From: an uncultured Clostridia bacterium
GTDB taxonomy: Bacteria; Bacillota_A; Clostridia; TANB77; CAG-508
DNA: 15,620 nt
Assembly (NCBI GenBank): GCA_947628465.1
Contig: CANQZZ010000026.1
Coordinates: forward strand, 1 to 15,620
Direction: 5' to 3'
Every line of letters begins with the position of its first letter. The first letter of the stretch is position 1. The notes beneath the pieces were generated by a model, which was not told the DNA's origin, searched no databases, and saw only the letters and a program-made list of their open reading frames with translations. Made by a program: the position numbers and the translations under genes. This document shows positions 1 to 8,129 of this stretch, in pieces.

Positions 1-40
1 ACAACATAATACAAAACATGTACATTATTTAAATACATTT

Positions 41-551
41 TTATCTCTCGCTTTCTCTTTTTACCTTTTTCAAATACATTTTTATTATGATATTTTCTAA
101 AGGTCTTTTTACTCTTGTTATAAATATATCTTTTTTACCTAGTGGCTTTGTAAGTATTGTAAACATCCCCATTCTGTTACCACCGAAAAACATCTGTCAT
201 AATTTGGTCTCCAACAGCAGAAACATTTTTTGCATCCAACCCTAAAATCATAAGTGCTTTTTTAAATCCTTGTTTAGAAGGTTTCTTTGCAAAATTTATA
301 TATGGAATTTCTAACTCTTTTGCTACTTTTTTAACTTTTTCTACTTTATTTGTGTTAGATAATATACAAATCTTTATGCCTTCATTTTTTAGATTGTCAC
401 ACCATTTTTTTGCTCCTTCTAATATTTTTAAATCAAAATCAATTAGTGTGTTGTCTACATCTAATAAAAGACCTTTAATATTATTTTTCTTAAGTAGTTC
501 TATTGTTATTTCATTTACATTGTTTAAATATATATCAGGATAAAAAATCAT
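41..551 (-). CDS. yqeG: YqeG family HAD-superfamily phosphatase (one +1 shift at CGG)
   Basis: This is a YqeG-type HAD (subfamily IIIA) phosphatase; the substrate of the family is uncertain. HAD motif I is DVDNTL (D31, D33, T35), motif II is SNT near residue 65, the motif III lysine lies in AKKP near 89, and motif IV is GDQIMTD at 114-120. I start at the ATG at 551, four codons after another ATG, because GGAGGG sits just before it. The frame breaks after F122 at an in-frame CGG (185-183), with TAA two codons later. Skipping the C gives GGNRMGMFTI, matching the family's DVxGGNxxG motif, and the reading then runs to TAA at 41. The restored length is 169 aa, close to about 172 aa in Bacillus. 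It is divergent from the MFS gene and has its own promoter. The family call is secure; productive decoding of the shift is inferred. Confidence 0.88.
183..185 (-). other. In-frame CGG +1 frameshift site 1 (yqeG)
   Basis: The coding strand reads TTT CGG TGG TAA in the upstream frame. Omitting the C gives TTT GGT GGT AAC (F-G-G-N), the expected HAD motif IV context. This is the only one of the seven sites that is CGGT; the others are CGGA. Confidence 0.85.
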
Positions 552-573
552 CTGTCCCTCCATTTATTACTAT

Positions 574-602
574 ATCTTATCAATATCTTCAAATAATGTC
601 AA
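574..602 (-). promoter_or_regulatory. Probable sigma-A promoter of yqeG
   Basis: On the minus strand a perfect TTGACA -35 box (602-597) is followed after 17 bases by TAAGAT (579-574). The predicted transcription start is near 567, giving a leader of about 15 nt before the start codon at 551. The -10 box matches consensus at only four of six positions. Confidence 0.55.
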
Positions 603-695
603 GATTTTTCGCCTCTATTATTGTTTAGTTAATCATGCTTTTTATTCATTTTATCTTGATTTTTTAATTATATAATGAATTATCTTTTTTATGTG

Positions 696-724
696 TTGAT
701 TAATTTTTTTCTTTCATATATAAT
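696..724 (+). promoter_or_regulatory. Probable sigma-A promoter of the MFS gene
   Basis: TTGATT (696-701) and a perfect TATAAT (719-724) are separated by exactly 17 bases. The start of transcription would be near 731, about 30 nt before the ATG at 762. With the yqeG promoter this forms a divergent promoter region of about 200 bp, in which I see no other clear element. Confidence 0.55.
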
Positions 725-761
725 TATTTTAGTGTAATTTTATATAATTTGGGTGAAACAA

Positions 762-2045
762 ATGGATGAACAAATGATAAGAAAAAATAATATGAGAATA
801 TTTCCAATGTATAAAATGTTTGCTTGGGATTTATTGTTTTATTATGCAATAATATTTCTATTTTTAACCCAAGTGAAAGGCTTTTCTGCATCACAAGTTT
901 TACTTGTAGATTCTTTTTATGCAATTTTTCGCGTTGTCTTTCAAATATTTTGTATAAATATAACTGATAAAATCGGAAAACAAAAATCATTATTAATAGG
1001 TAATATTCTTGTTACTCTTAGTATTTTAATAGTCATTCTTGGAAATAATTTTGCTTTATTAATGTTATATGCATTAATAGATGCAATAGGTTATTGTTTT
1101 AAAAGTATATGTGAACCTACGATACTTTCTGATTCTATTCCTAAAACATCTTCCTTTTCTAAAATATATTCAAAGATAGATGCAAAAGGAAATAGTGCTT
1201 ATTATGTATTTGATGCAATTTCTGCTGTAAGTACTGGATTTTTATATGTGTTAAATCCATATGTTCCTATGATTATATGTCTTGTTTGTTGTTTAATATC
1301 AACAATAATTTCACTTGCATTTAATGAGGTTCCTTTAGCTAATGAAACAAAAAAAGAAACCCAATCTATTGGATTTATTGAATATTATAAAGATATATTC
1401 AATACTTTTAGACAAATTATAAAATCAAAACGTTTAAAATCATTACTTATATTTTCATTATGTTTTTATGGAATACTATCAACATTCAATAATTTAAGAA
1501 GTAGTATTTTAGTAGATATTAACGTTCCTGAACAATACTTTGGCATAATACTTGCCGGAATGCAAATAATATCATCTATAGCTGCAACTAAAGTAGAATG
1601 GTTCCATAAAAAATTAAGAAATAGGGCTCTAACAGTATTTTCACTTCCAGTTTTTTCATTTCTTATAATTACTGGCGTACTTGTTGCATGTAATATTAGT
1701 TTTATAGTGTCACTTTCAAGTGTTTTATTAACTTGTATTTTAATAGGAATTGTTAAAGGTCCTTATTACACATTAATAAATAGATATCTTAATAGTTTTT
1801 CTAATCCTTACGTTAATACAAAAATATTTGCTATAAATTCGCTTCTTGAAAATGTTGGTCGTGTAGCAATATCACTTATTGCATCATTCCTACTTGGCCT
1901 AACAACAACATCATACACATTTATAATTATAGGATTTATATTCTTTATACTATTTCTATTTTTGTTAAATTACATGAAAACAAAAGTAGGCCTAAAACCT
2001 AATGAATATCCTAAAGAAGATTTAATATTTTCAGATGAAAAATAA
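762..2045 (+). CDS. Major facilitator superfamily (MFS) transporter
   Basis: This 427-residue polytopic membrane protein has about twelve hydrophobic segments and a charged central loop near residues 200-230 (NETKKETQS and the following KDIFNTFRQIIKSKR), the usual two-halves MFS layout. A short DKIGKQKS loop after the second segment resembles the conserved MFS loop 2-3 motif. The substrate cannot be inferred. I prefer the ATG at 762 over the GTG at 753, because GGGTGA lies about 6 nt upstream of 762; the ribosome binding site is weak. It is the only gene here on the plus strand and ends 4 bp from sleB, which converges on it. It has two CGG trinucleotides (974, 1556), both out of frame inside ATC-GGA and GCC-GGA, and no frameshift. 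Arginine is written CGC near 931 and CGT near 1431 and 1861. Confidence 0.85.
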   Translation: MDEQMIRKNNMRIFPMYKMFAWDLLFYYAIIFLFLTQVKGFSASQVLLVDSFYAIFRVVFQIFCINITDKIGKQKSLLIGNILVTLSILIVILGNNFALLMLYALIDAIGYCFKSICEPTILSDSIPKTSSFSKIYSKIDAKGNSAYYVFDAISAVSTGFLYVLNPYVPMIICLVCCLISTIISLAFNEVPLANETKKETQSIGFIEYYKDIFNTFRQIIKSKRLKSLLIFSLCFYGILSTFNNLRSSILVDINVPEQYFGIILAGMQIISSIAATKVEWFHKKLRNRALTVFSLPVFSFLIITGVLVACNISFIVSLSSVLLTCILIGIVKGPYYTLINRYLNSFSNPYVNTKIFAINSLLENVGRVAISLIASFLLGLTTTSYTFIIIGFIFFILFLFLLNYMKTKVGLKPNEYPKEDLIFSDEK

Positions 2046-2049
2046 AATT

Positions 2050-2757
2050 TTATTTACAGAATCTATGATTTCCTATTACAACAGTTAATGGCCTCGACCA
2101 AATCCATGGGCTTTTTGCTGTGTTTGGATTAAAATAATATATTGCTCCATACGATGGATCCCATCCATTTATCGCATCTTGTGCTGCTTTTTTTGCTGTT
2201 GCGTTTGGCGATAAATTAATTTGTCCATCATTTACTACTGAAAATGCACCAGATTGATATATTACTCCTGCAACGCTATTTGGAAATGATGAGCTTTTTA
2301 CTCTGTTTAATACGACTGATGCGACTGCAACCTGCCCTGTGTATGGTTCTCCCCTTGCTTCTCCATATACTAATCTTGAAAGTAAATTTAAATCTGAACT
2401 TGAATTTGTTGTGGCATTTGTTGTTGATGATGAATATATTCCCATTGCAGAAAGTGTTTTTGGTCCTGCTATTCCATCAGATGTCAATCCATTTTTAGAT
2501 TGAAACCATTTTACAGCTGATTGAGTTTGAGAACCATATATTCCATCTACTGAGCCATTATAATATCCCCATCTCTTTAGTTTAGTTTGAATTTGTCTTA
2601 CTTCATCACTTCTTGAACCATATTTAGAAAGTGCATAACTAGAGTTTGAATCTTCTCTTAAAAATATATTGTACAATAAAAATAAAATTATAGAAATTAT
2701 AAGCATTATAAATAACACTATATCTCTTGCCTTTTTACTTCTTGAAATATTTTTCAT
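2050..2757 (-). CDS. sleB: SleB-type spore cortex-lytic / cell wall hydrolase
   Basis: SleB-family enzymes are lytic transglycosylases that degrade spore cortex peptidoglycan at germination. This 235-residue protein has a short basic N-terminus, a membrane segment at about 13-33 that serves as signal or anchor, a peptidoglycan-binding repeat at about 46-106 (SRSDEVRQIQTKL, GIYGSQTQSAV, DGIAGPKT), a Ser/Thr/Asn-rich linker, and a C-terminal Hydrolase_2 domain from about 123. GEARGE (132-137) contains the family's catalytic glutamate, E133. The start is the internal ATG at 2757, preceded by AAAGGTGG; a longer frame from 2808 would begin upstream of that site. The ribosome binding site lies in the 3' arm of a terminator-like hairpin directly before the ATG. 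The domain call is certain; a germination rather than vegetative role is inferred from the family. No in-frame CGG. Confidence 0.9.
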   Translation of the reverse strand: MKNISRSKKARDIVLFIMLIISIILFLLYNIFLREDSNSSYALSKYGSRSDEVRQIQTKLKRWGYYNGSVDGIYGSQTQSAVKWFQSKNGLTSDGIAGPKTLSAMGIYSSSTTNATTNSSSDLNLLSRLVYGEARGEPYTGQVAVASVVLNRVKSSSFPNSVAGVIYQSGAFSVVNDGQINLSPNATAKKAAQDAINGWDPSYGAIYYFNPNTAKSPWIWSRPLTVVIGNHRFCK

Positions 2758-2795
2758 AAAAAAACCACCTTTGGAAATATTTTTTCCAAAAATGG
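2758..2795 (-). terminator. Hairpin plus U7 between fhs and sleB, containing the sleB ribosome binding site
   Basis: In minus-strand RNA, arms 2795-2783 (CCATTTTTGGAAA) and 2777-2765 (TTTCCAAAGGTGG) pair over 13 bp with two G-U wobbles and a 5-nt loop, followed at once by seven U and the sleB AUG. The wobbles become mismatches in plus-strand RNA, so it is built for minus-strand transcription. It looks like the fhs terminator, yet its 3' arm is the sleB Shine-Dalgarno. Confidence 0.7.
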
Positions 2796-2807
2796 TTTTT
2801 TTATACA

Positions 2808-4470
2808 CTAGAATATTCCTACTATTTCTCCATTTTCGTCTATGTCTATTTTTTCTGATGCAGGTACTTTTGGAAGACCTGGCATTGTGAATATGTTTCC
2901 TGTAAGTACTACAATGAATCCTGCTCCTGATTTTAGTATTACATTTTTTACATGGATTTTAAATGGATTTTCGCATAATAAGTCTTTCGCATCATCTGAT
3001 AAAGAATACTGTGTTTTTGCTATACATACTGGTTTGTTTCCATGTCCGCTCTTTTCTAAATTTGCTATTATTTCTTCTGCCTCAGGTGTATATTCTACTC
3101 CTGTTGCTCCATAAATTTTTGTAGCTATTTTTTCTATTTTTTCTTTTATGCTATCTTCTAAGTTATAGCAGTAATTAAAGTTTGATGGTTTTTCACAAAG
3201 TTCTACTACTTTTTGTGCTAAATCTGTTGCTCCTTTTCCACCTTTTGCCCAAGCTTCTACTAAGCTAATGTTTACACCTTTTTCTTCAAGTTTTTCTTTC
3301 AAATAATTTATTTCTTTATCTGTATCTGTTATGTATTTATTTATTCCAACTATTACATTTAGTCCATATACATTTTTTAAATTGTCTATATGTTTTAATA
3401 AATTATGAATTCCTTTTTCTAGGTAATCTATGCTTTCTTCTTTTATATTTTCTATTGGCATTCCACCATGATATTTAAGTGCTTTTATTGTTGCAACACA
3501 TACAACTGCATCTGGAGTTTTTGGAAGGTGTCTACATTTTATATCTAAGAATTTTTCTGCTCCTAAATCTGCTCCAAATCCTGCTTCTGTAATACAATAG
3601 TCTGCAAGTTTCATTCCCATTTTTGTTGCAATTACGCTGTTACATCCATGTGCTATATTTGCAAATGGTCCACCATGTATAATTGCTGGTGTGTTTTCTA
3701 ATGTTTGTACTAAATTTGGTTTTATTGCATCTTTTAAAAGGACTGTCATTGCTCCTTCTGCCTTTAAATCTCTTGCTTTTACTTCTTCTCCTTTTTTATT
3801 GTATCCTATTACTATATTTCCTATTCTTCTTTTTAAATCATCTAAATTTTCTGCTAAACAGAATATTGCCATTATTTCAGATGCAACTGATATATCAAAT
3901 CCATCTTCACGAGGCACTGCTCCTTTTTCTCCAGATAATGCAATTTGTACTTTTCTTAATGCTCTATCATTTAAATCAACGCATCTTTTCCAAATTACTT
4001 TATCTATTTGTAATTCGTTTCCTTGAAATATGTGATTGTCTATTATTGCTGATAATAAATTGTTTGCAGATGTGATTGCATGTATATCACCAGTAAAATG
4101 AAGATTTATTTCCTCCATTGGTGCAACTTGTACATATCCTCCACCTGTTGCTCCACCTTTTATTCCAAATACTGGTCCGAAGTGATGGCTCTCTTAATGC
4201 AAGTATTGGTTTTTTACCAATCTCAGAAAGTCCATCTGCAAGTCCAATTGATATTGTTGTTTTTCCTTCTCCTAATGGCGTTGGGTTAATTGAAGTTACG
4301 AGTATTAGTTTTCCATCTTTTTTATATTTCATTTTTTCATACAAATCATTTGATATTTTTGCTTTGTATTTTCCATATTGCTCTAAATACTCATCGTCTA
4401 TTCCTAACCCTTTTGCGATTTCATTAATATTTTTTAATTTTGCATTTCTTGCTATTTCAATATCCTCCAT
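2808..4470 (-). CDS. fhs: Formate-tetrahydrofolate ligase (one +1 shift at CGG)
   Basis: This enzyme makes 10-formyl-THF from formate, THF and ATP, feeding one-carbon metabolism and, in acetogens, the methyl branch of the Wood-Ljungdahl pathway. The N-terminal part has the ATP-binding loop PLGEGKTT (65-72) and ends in the hallmark EPSL (94-97). There the frame breaks at an in-frame CGG (4179-4177). Dropping the C gives [17 protein letters not shown], exactly the family sequence, and continues through [14 protein letters not shown] to a C-terminal TAG. The total is 553 aa, close to the usual length of about 556. Unshifted, translation would stop after about 30 aberrant residues, leaving a protein without most of the enzyme. 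AGGAGG lies 8 nt before the ATG. It follows xseB and precedes sleB. The homology is unambiguous over both halves, with no decay elsewhere. Confidence 0.93.
4177..4179 (-). other. In-frame CGG +1 frameshift site 2 (fhs)
   Basis: The coding strand reads CCA TCA CTT CGG ACC in the upstream frame. Skipping the C gives CTT GGA CCA (L-G-P), the invariant EPSLGPVFG motif of formate-tetrahydrofolate ligases. The preceding CTT tRNA could not re-pair one base forward on TTC as leucine. Confidence 0.9.
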
Positions 4471-4535
4471 TAAAAAAACCTCCTAAAATATTTAATATAT
4501 TTCTTTATTTAATAACTAATTATAAACCATATACA

Positions 4536-4754
4536 TTAAAAATTTTCCTCTTTTATTTCTCCATCTTTATCTTGAAGTAATATTGTAATTTTCTTTTCTG
4601 CATCTTCTAAATATTTATTTGCACTTTTTGAAAGCTTCATGCCTTTTTCAAATTCTTTTATAGAATCATCTAAATTTAATTCTCCATTCTCTAGATTTTC
4701 TACTATTTTTTCAAGCTCTTTCATTGTATCTTCAAAGTTTAATTTTTCTTCCAT
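4536..4754 (-). CDS. xseB: Exodeoxyribonuclease VII small subunit
   Basis: A 72-residue XseB, partner of XseA in exonuclease VII, which degrades single-stranded DNA into oligonucleotides. The typical family start FEDTMKELEKIVENLENGELNLDDSI is recognisable in pieces: FEDTMKELEKIVE, then LENGELNLDDSI, then FEKGMKL. The whole protein is helical and acidic, as expected, and of normal length. AGGAGG stands about 6 nt before the ATG. It is separated from xseA by one unknown gene, instead of being adjacent as in most Firmicutes. It ends about 65 bp upstream of fhs. No CGG in the gene. Confidence 0.92.
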   Translation of the reverse strand: MEEKLNFEDTMKELEKIVENLENGELNLDDSIKEFEKGMKLSKSANKYLEDAEKKITILLQDKDGEIKEENF

Positions 4755-4766
4755 AATATCCTCCTA

Positions 4767-5258
4767 TTATTGTATTTCAAATGTTTCATTATCTACATTT
4801 ATCATATAATATCTAACAGCATAAGTTGTTTCTTTTTCTCTTACACTAATTATATATTTTTCACCATCATTTCCCTCAAAAGCAAAATACACACTATCAT
4901 CTTGTCCCCAATCTTTTTTTGCTATATTCATTGCCTTTTCTAAGTTGCTTTCTTCTTTTTCCATAGTTTGTTTTCCTACTTCTTGCTCTGGGTCAACGAT
5001 AGGAGTACTTTCAGTTTCAGTTTGTTCTTGATTATCGGTAATTTCATTTGTAGTATTTTCTACCTCAGTATTTTCATCAACTTCATTATCTATTACATTA
5101 TTATCTACATTGTTTTCTATAACTTCGTTTTCATTTACCTCTTGACTTTCTTTACCATTTTTTCTTAATACTATTAATCTTGTAATTAGCAATACAACTA
5201 ATAGAATTATTACTATTATTGCAACTATTGCTGTTATTATTTTCTTTTTATTTTTCAT
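4767..5258 (-). CDS. Membrane-anchored hypothetical protein with acidic Asn/Glu linker
   Basis: I do not recognise a named family for this 163-residue protein. It has a lysine-rich N-terminus and one strongly hydrophobic helix at about residues 6-31, then a long acidic low-complexity linker at about 35-100 made of N, E, D and T with irregular repeats such as NNVDNNVIDNEVDENTEVEN. The C-terminal domain at about 103-163 has clear alternation (LEKAMNIAKKDWGQDDSVYF, YIISVRE, TYAVRYYMINVDNETFEI). The layout suggests a small extracytoplasmic beta-sheet domain held off the membrane by a flexible stalk; DWGxDDSVYF may be its signature. AAGGAG precedes the ATG. It sits between xseA and xseB, 22 bp and 12 bp away, so is probably co-transcribed with them, though no link to exonuclease VII is evident. 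Confidence 0.8.
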   Translation of the reverse strand: MKNKKKIITAIVAIIVIILLVVLLITRLIVLRKNGKESQEVNENEVIENNVDNNVIDNEVDENTEVENTTNEITDNQEQTETESTPIVDPEQEVGKQTMEKEESNLEKAMNIAKKDWGQDDSVYFAFEGNDGEKYIISVREKETTYAVRYYMINVDNETFEIQ

Positions 5259-5280
5259 CTTTGAATATCTCCTTAAAACT

Positions 5281-6468
5281 TTATATTACTTTTGTTTCAA
5301 CTTTTCCGTCTATAAATTTCAAATTAATTATATCATCTTTTTTTACATCTTTTATACTTTTTATATTTTTATTGTCTTTTTCTGCAATTGAATATCCTCT
5401 TGTTAATGTTTTTAGAGGACTTAGCGTATCTAATTTTGATATCAGTTCTATTGCACTTGCTTTTAAATCTTTTACTTTATTTTTAGATATGTTTTCTAGT
5501 GACTTTATTTTATTGTCTACTTCTATATATAGCTCTTTTATTCTGGATGTAGGGTCTCTAAATGCTTTAGATGCCATACATTTTTCATATCTTAATTTCA
5601 TATATTCAATTTTCTTCTTTAATGAATTTCTGTATCTATTTTTGTATGTTTCTATTTTGATTTTTAACTCTTCTATATTCGGAACTGCAAGCTCTGCTGC
5701 TGCAGATGGTGTTGGGGCTCTTAAGTCTGCTACAAAATCTGATATTGTAAAATCTGTTTCGTGACCTACTGCTGAAATTATTGGTATTTCAGAATCATAT
5801 ATTGCTCTTGCAGTAACTTCTTCATTAAATGGCCATAGGTCTTCTATACTTCCTCCACCTCTTGCTAAAATCAGTACATCTGCTAGTTTTTTCTCATTCA
5901 TTATTCTAATACTTTCTGCTATTTCAAGTTCTGCACCTTTTCCTTGTACAGGTATTGGAAACAGTCTTATATGCACATTTGGATTTCTTCTTGTTGATAC
6001 ATTTATAATATCTTTAATAACAGAACCGGTTTGTGAAGTAAGTACCCCAATTGTCTCAGGCATAAAAGGAATTTTCTTCTTATGACTATTATCAAAGTAT
6101 CCTTCTTTTGCTAATTTATCTTTTAATTCTTCATATTCTTTGTATAAGTCGCCTATTCCATCCTCTTGCATTGCTTTTACATATATTTGGTATACTCCAT
6201 CTCTTTCAAATACTTCAACACTACCTAATACTAATACTTTCATGCCATCTTTTGGCACAAAATTCAAAGTAGCAGTAGATGATTTAAACATAATACACTT
6301 TATTAAAGACTTTTCGTCTTTTAGTGTAAAATACATGTGTCCTGTATAATGGTGTTTAAAATTGGATATTTCACCTTTTACAAAAACACTTTTTAGATAT
6401 TCATCCTCTGCTACTATATCTTTTATATGTTTATTCAAATATGATACTGTTATTGGTGTTGGTCTCAT
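5281..6468 (-). CDS. xseA: Exodeoxyribonuclease VII large subunit
   Basis: The catalytic subunit of exonuclease VII, 395 aa. The N-terminal OB fold at about 1-105 starts with TVSYLNKHIKDIV and VKGEISNFKHHYTGHMYFTLKD. The nuclease core includes GVLTSQTGSVIKDI, LARGGGSIEDLWPFNEE (about 200-217) and SAVGHETDFTISDFVADLRA, all hallmark segments. The lysine-rich region at about 255-345 is the long coiled coil that binds XseB, and GYSIAEKD marks the C-terminal part. The length is typical for a Firmicute. The ATG immediately follows the nusB stop codon (TAAATG), with AAGGAG inside the end of nusB, so the two are probably translationally coupled. CGG occurs twice on the coding strand (5308, 6028), both out of frame (GAC-GGA, ACC-GGT), and the gene is intact. 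Confidence 0.96.
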   Translation of the reverse strand: MRPTPITVSYLNKHIKDIVAEDEYLKSVFVKGEISNFKHHYTGHMYFTLKDEKSLIKCIMFKSSTATLNFVPKDGMKVLVLGSVEVFERDGVYQIYVKAMQEDGIGDLYKEYEELKDKLAKEGYFDNSHKKKIPFMPETIGVLTSQTGSVIKDIINVSTRRNPNVHIRLFPIPVQGKGAELEIAESIRIMNEKKLADVLILARGGGSIEDLWPFNEEVTARAIYDSEIPIISAVGHETDFTISDFVADLRAPTPSAAAELAVPNIEELKIKIETYKNRYRNSLKKKIEYMKLRYEKCMASKAFRDPTSRIKELYIEVDNKIKSLENISKNKVKDLKASAIELISKLDTLSPLKTLTRGYSIAEKDNKNIKSIKDVKKDDIINLKFIDGKVETKVI

Positions 6469-6870
6469 TTATTTCTCCTTAACAACACTTGCAAGTATTC
6501 CATTTATAAAGACTTTAGATGTTTCCTCTCCATATTTTTTTGCAAGTTCTACAACTTCGTTAATTACAACTTTATATGGTAAGTTTTTGTAGTCAATTTC
6601 ATATATTGCTAGTTTTAGAAGGGCTAAATTTATTTTTGAAACTCTTTCTATGTCCCAATCTTCTTTTAAATTTTTAGATATTTTTTCTAAAATTTCTTTT
6701 GAATATTTATTGGTTCCCTCTATAATATCGCTAATATATTCTTTGGCTTCATTAGAAGTAATTTCATTATTTTCAAAAAATAATGCTGTTGTATCATTAT
6801 CTACTTCTTTTTGTATTTCTATTTGGTATAATAACTTAAATGCTAATTCTCTTGCTTTAGATCTGTTCAT
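6469..6870 (-). CDS. nusB: Transcription antitermination factor NusB
   Basis: A 133-residue NusB, an all-helical RNA-binding protein that acts with NusE in rRNA antitermination. The start RSKARELAFKLLYQIE is the standard N-terminal motif, and NLPYKVVINEVVELAKKYGEETSKVFINGILASV is the standard C-terminal signature, seen here as the pieces KVVINEVVELAKKYG and FINGILA. GGAGG lies about 6 nt before the ATG. It lies 19 bp from the DUF2273 gene upstream and touches xseA downstream. The order asp23 cluster, nusB, xseA, xseB is a familiar Firmicute arrangement. No in-frame CGG; one CGG overlaps its ribosome binding site. Confidence 0.95.
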   Translation of the reverse strand: MNRSKARELAFKLLYQIEIQKEVDNDTTALFFENNEITSNEAKEYISDIIEGTNKYSKEILEKISKNLKEDWDIERVSKINLALLKLAIYEIDYKNLPYKVVINEVVELAKKYGEETSKVFINGILASVVKEK

Positions 6871-6889
6871 TATTTTCCTCCGATTAAAA

Positions 6890-7093
6890 CTATAACTTAT
6901 CTATATATGATTTTATTTTATCTTTTACAAATTCTTTGTTGTTTTGAATATAATTTCCAAGTATTATACCTATTATTATAATTGCAATCCATATTAATAT
7001 TTTATGGAGATTTAATATTAATGCAACTAATGCAACTAATCCTCCAATTATTGCTCCCCTATATTTTTTTAAAAAATATTTAAACTCTTCCAT
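6890..7093 (-). CDS. DUF2273 small integral membrane protein
   Basis: A 67-residue protein with two hydrophobic helices in close succession, at about 13-28 and 31-48, separated by NLHK, and a charged tail (QNNKEFVKDKIKSYIDKL). The N-terminus MEEFKYFLKKYRGAIIGG is typical of DUF2273 proteins, which are regularly encoded beside Asp23 and AmaP. Its role in the envelope-stress cluster is not established. AAGGGATG precedes the ATG by about 6 nt. It lies 12 bp after amaP and 19 bp before nusB, so is almost certainly in the same transcript. Confidence 0.85.
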   Translation of the reverse strand: MEEFKYFLKKYRGAIIGGLVALVALILNLHKILIWIAIIIIGIILGNYIQNNKEFVKDKIKSYIDKL

Positions 7094-7105
7094 ATTAACA
7101 TCCCT

Positions 7106-7666
7106 TTATTCTTTTATATTTGGTTCTTTTTTAACACTTATGTTTTTTATTCTAATGTTTACTTCTGTTACATCTAAATCTAAAGATTTCTTAATTGTTT
7201 GTTTTACACTAGTTTGTAATTTGCTTGATAACTCTTTTATAACTGCATCTGGATATACAAACAAAGTAATATATATTTTTACATGATTTTCAGCATCTAC
7301 ATCTATTTTTGTCATAGAATTTTCTGTGCTTCCAAAAGATTTTACAACTGAATTTGTTAGACTTTCAACTGTATCTTTTGAAACTAATAATTTTCCATTA
7401 TCATTTTCTAATAAGATTCCATCTTTAGCTTCATTTCCTCCTTTTGAAAATGAATTAAAGAATATTGACTTTATTGATAATAGTATTAATACAATAGATA
7501 CTCCTAATGCTATATTGTTTGCTGTTGAATTCATAAATACATATTTTATTCCATCAATTACAAAATCTAAATCTAACCAACCAAATGTTAATATACATAT
7601 TAATAAAGATATTACTAATATTATTATTGAAAATAGTACTAAATTAAATTTATCAAAAAACTTCAT
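7106..7666 (-). CDS. amaP: Alkaline shock response membrane anchor protein AmaP
   Basis: AmaP anchors Asp23 to the membrane in Staphylococcus. This 186-residue protein has two predicted membrane helices, at about 9-30 and 48-68, the first ending before GWLDLDF. A cytoplasmic domain follows with KLLVSKDTVESLTNSVVKSF, then a beta strand-rich part (VKIYITLFVYPDAVIKEL, TEVNIRIKNISVK) resembling Asp23 itself, as known for the family. A GGAGA ribosome binding site lies about 9 nt before the ATG. It directly follows asp23 (19 bp) and precedes the DUF2273 gene (12 bp). No CGG present. The name is inferred from domain layout and context, both of which agree. Confidence 0.85.
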   Translation of the reverse strand: MKFFDKFNLVLFSIIILVISLLICILTFGWLDLDFVIDGIKYVFMNSTANNIALGVSIVLILLSIKSIFFNSFSKGGNEAKDGILLENDNGKLLVSKDTVESLTNSVVKSFGSTENSMTKIDVDAENHVKIYITLFVYPDAVIKELSSKLQTSVKQTIKKSLDLDVTEVNIRIKNISVKKEPNIKE

Positions 7667-7685
7667 CTTATATTATCTCCTTTAT

Positions 7686-8108
7686 TTATTCTTCTTCTGA
7701 TGGTTCTTCCTTATCTTCTGATGTTTTAACTCCTTGTACATGTACATTTACATTGCTTACTGTTAATCCTGTCATTGCTTCTACTGCTTTTTTAACTCTT
7801 GTTTGTATTTCAAATGCAACGTCTGGTATTCTAACACCATATTCTACAATTATATTAACTGTTACTTTTGCTTCTTTATCTACAATTTCAACTTTTATAC
7901 CTTTTGATAGATTTTTCTTTCCACTTAATACTTCTGTAATTCCTCCTGCAAATCCTCCTGACATTCCAGCAACTCCATTTACTTCTGAAACTGCTTTACC
8001 TGCAATTATTGCAACAACGTCGTCTGATATTTGTATTCCATCTGCCTCTACTTCAGTAGTGTTTTTTACTTCTTCCTCTTTTACTTCTTTTATTTCTTTT
8101 TCACTCAT
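7686..8108 (-). CDS. asp23: Asp23/Gls24 family envelope stress response protein
   Basis: A soluble 140-residue Asp23/Gls24-domain protein (formerly DUF322). These proteins polymerise under the membrane and help cell envelope homeostasis. The domain runs from about residue 22 to 128: IQISDDVVAIIAGKAVSEV and GVAGMSGG open it, VKVTVNIIVEYGVRIPDVA is represented by VTVNIIVEYGVRIPDVAFEI, and VNVHVQGVK closes it. Both ends are acidic tails (KEVKEEEVKNTTEVEAD and TSEDKEEPSEEE), a common feature. AGGAGG is placed 7 nt before the ATG. It is the first gene of the amaP, DUF2273, nusB, xseA group and has a good promoter of its own overlapping an inverted repeat. Length is typical and there is no CGG. Confidence 0.95.
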   Translation of the reverse strand: MSEKEIKEVKEEEVKNTTEVEADGIQISDDVVAIIAGKAVSEVNGVAGMSGGFAGGITEVLSGKKNLSKGIKVEIVDKEAKVTVNIIVEYGVRIPDVAFEIQTRVKKAVEAMTGLTVSNVNVHVQGVKTSEDKEEPSEEE

Positions 8109-8129
8109 AATAATACCTCCTAAAAATAA

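Noticed and set aside
724..990. A minus-strand open frame opposite the start of the MFS gene.
   Set aside because: It overlaps the MFS promoter and coding start, has low-complexity content and no recognisable motif.
3683..4075. Open frames on the plus strand opposite fhs and other minus-strand genes.
   Set aside because: They are Leu/Phe-rich shadows of AT-rich coding DNA, without ribosome binding sites or recognisable domains. The opposite frames are well-known conserved proteins.
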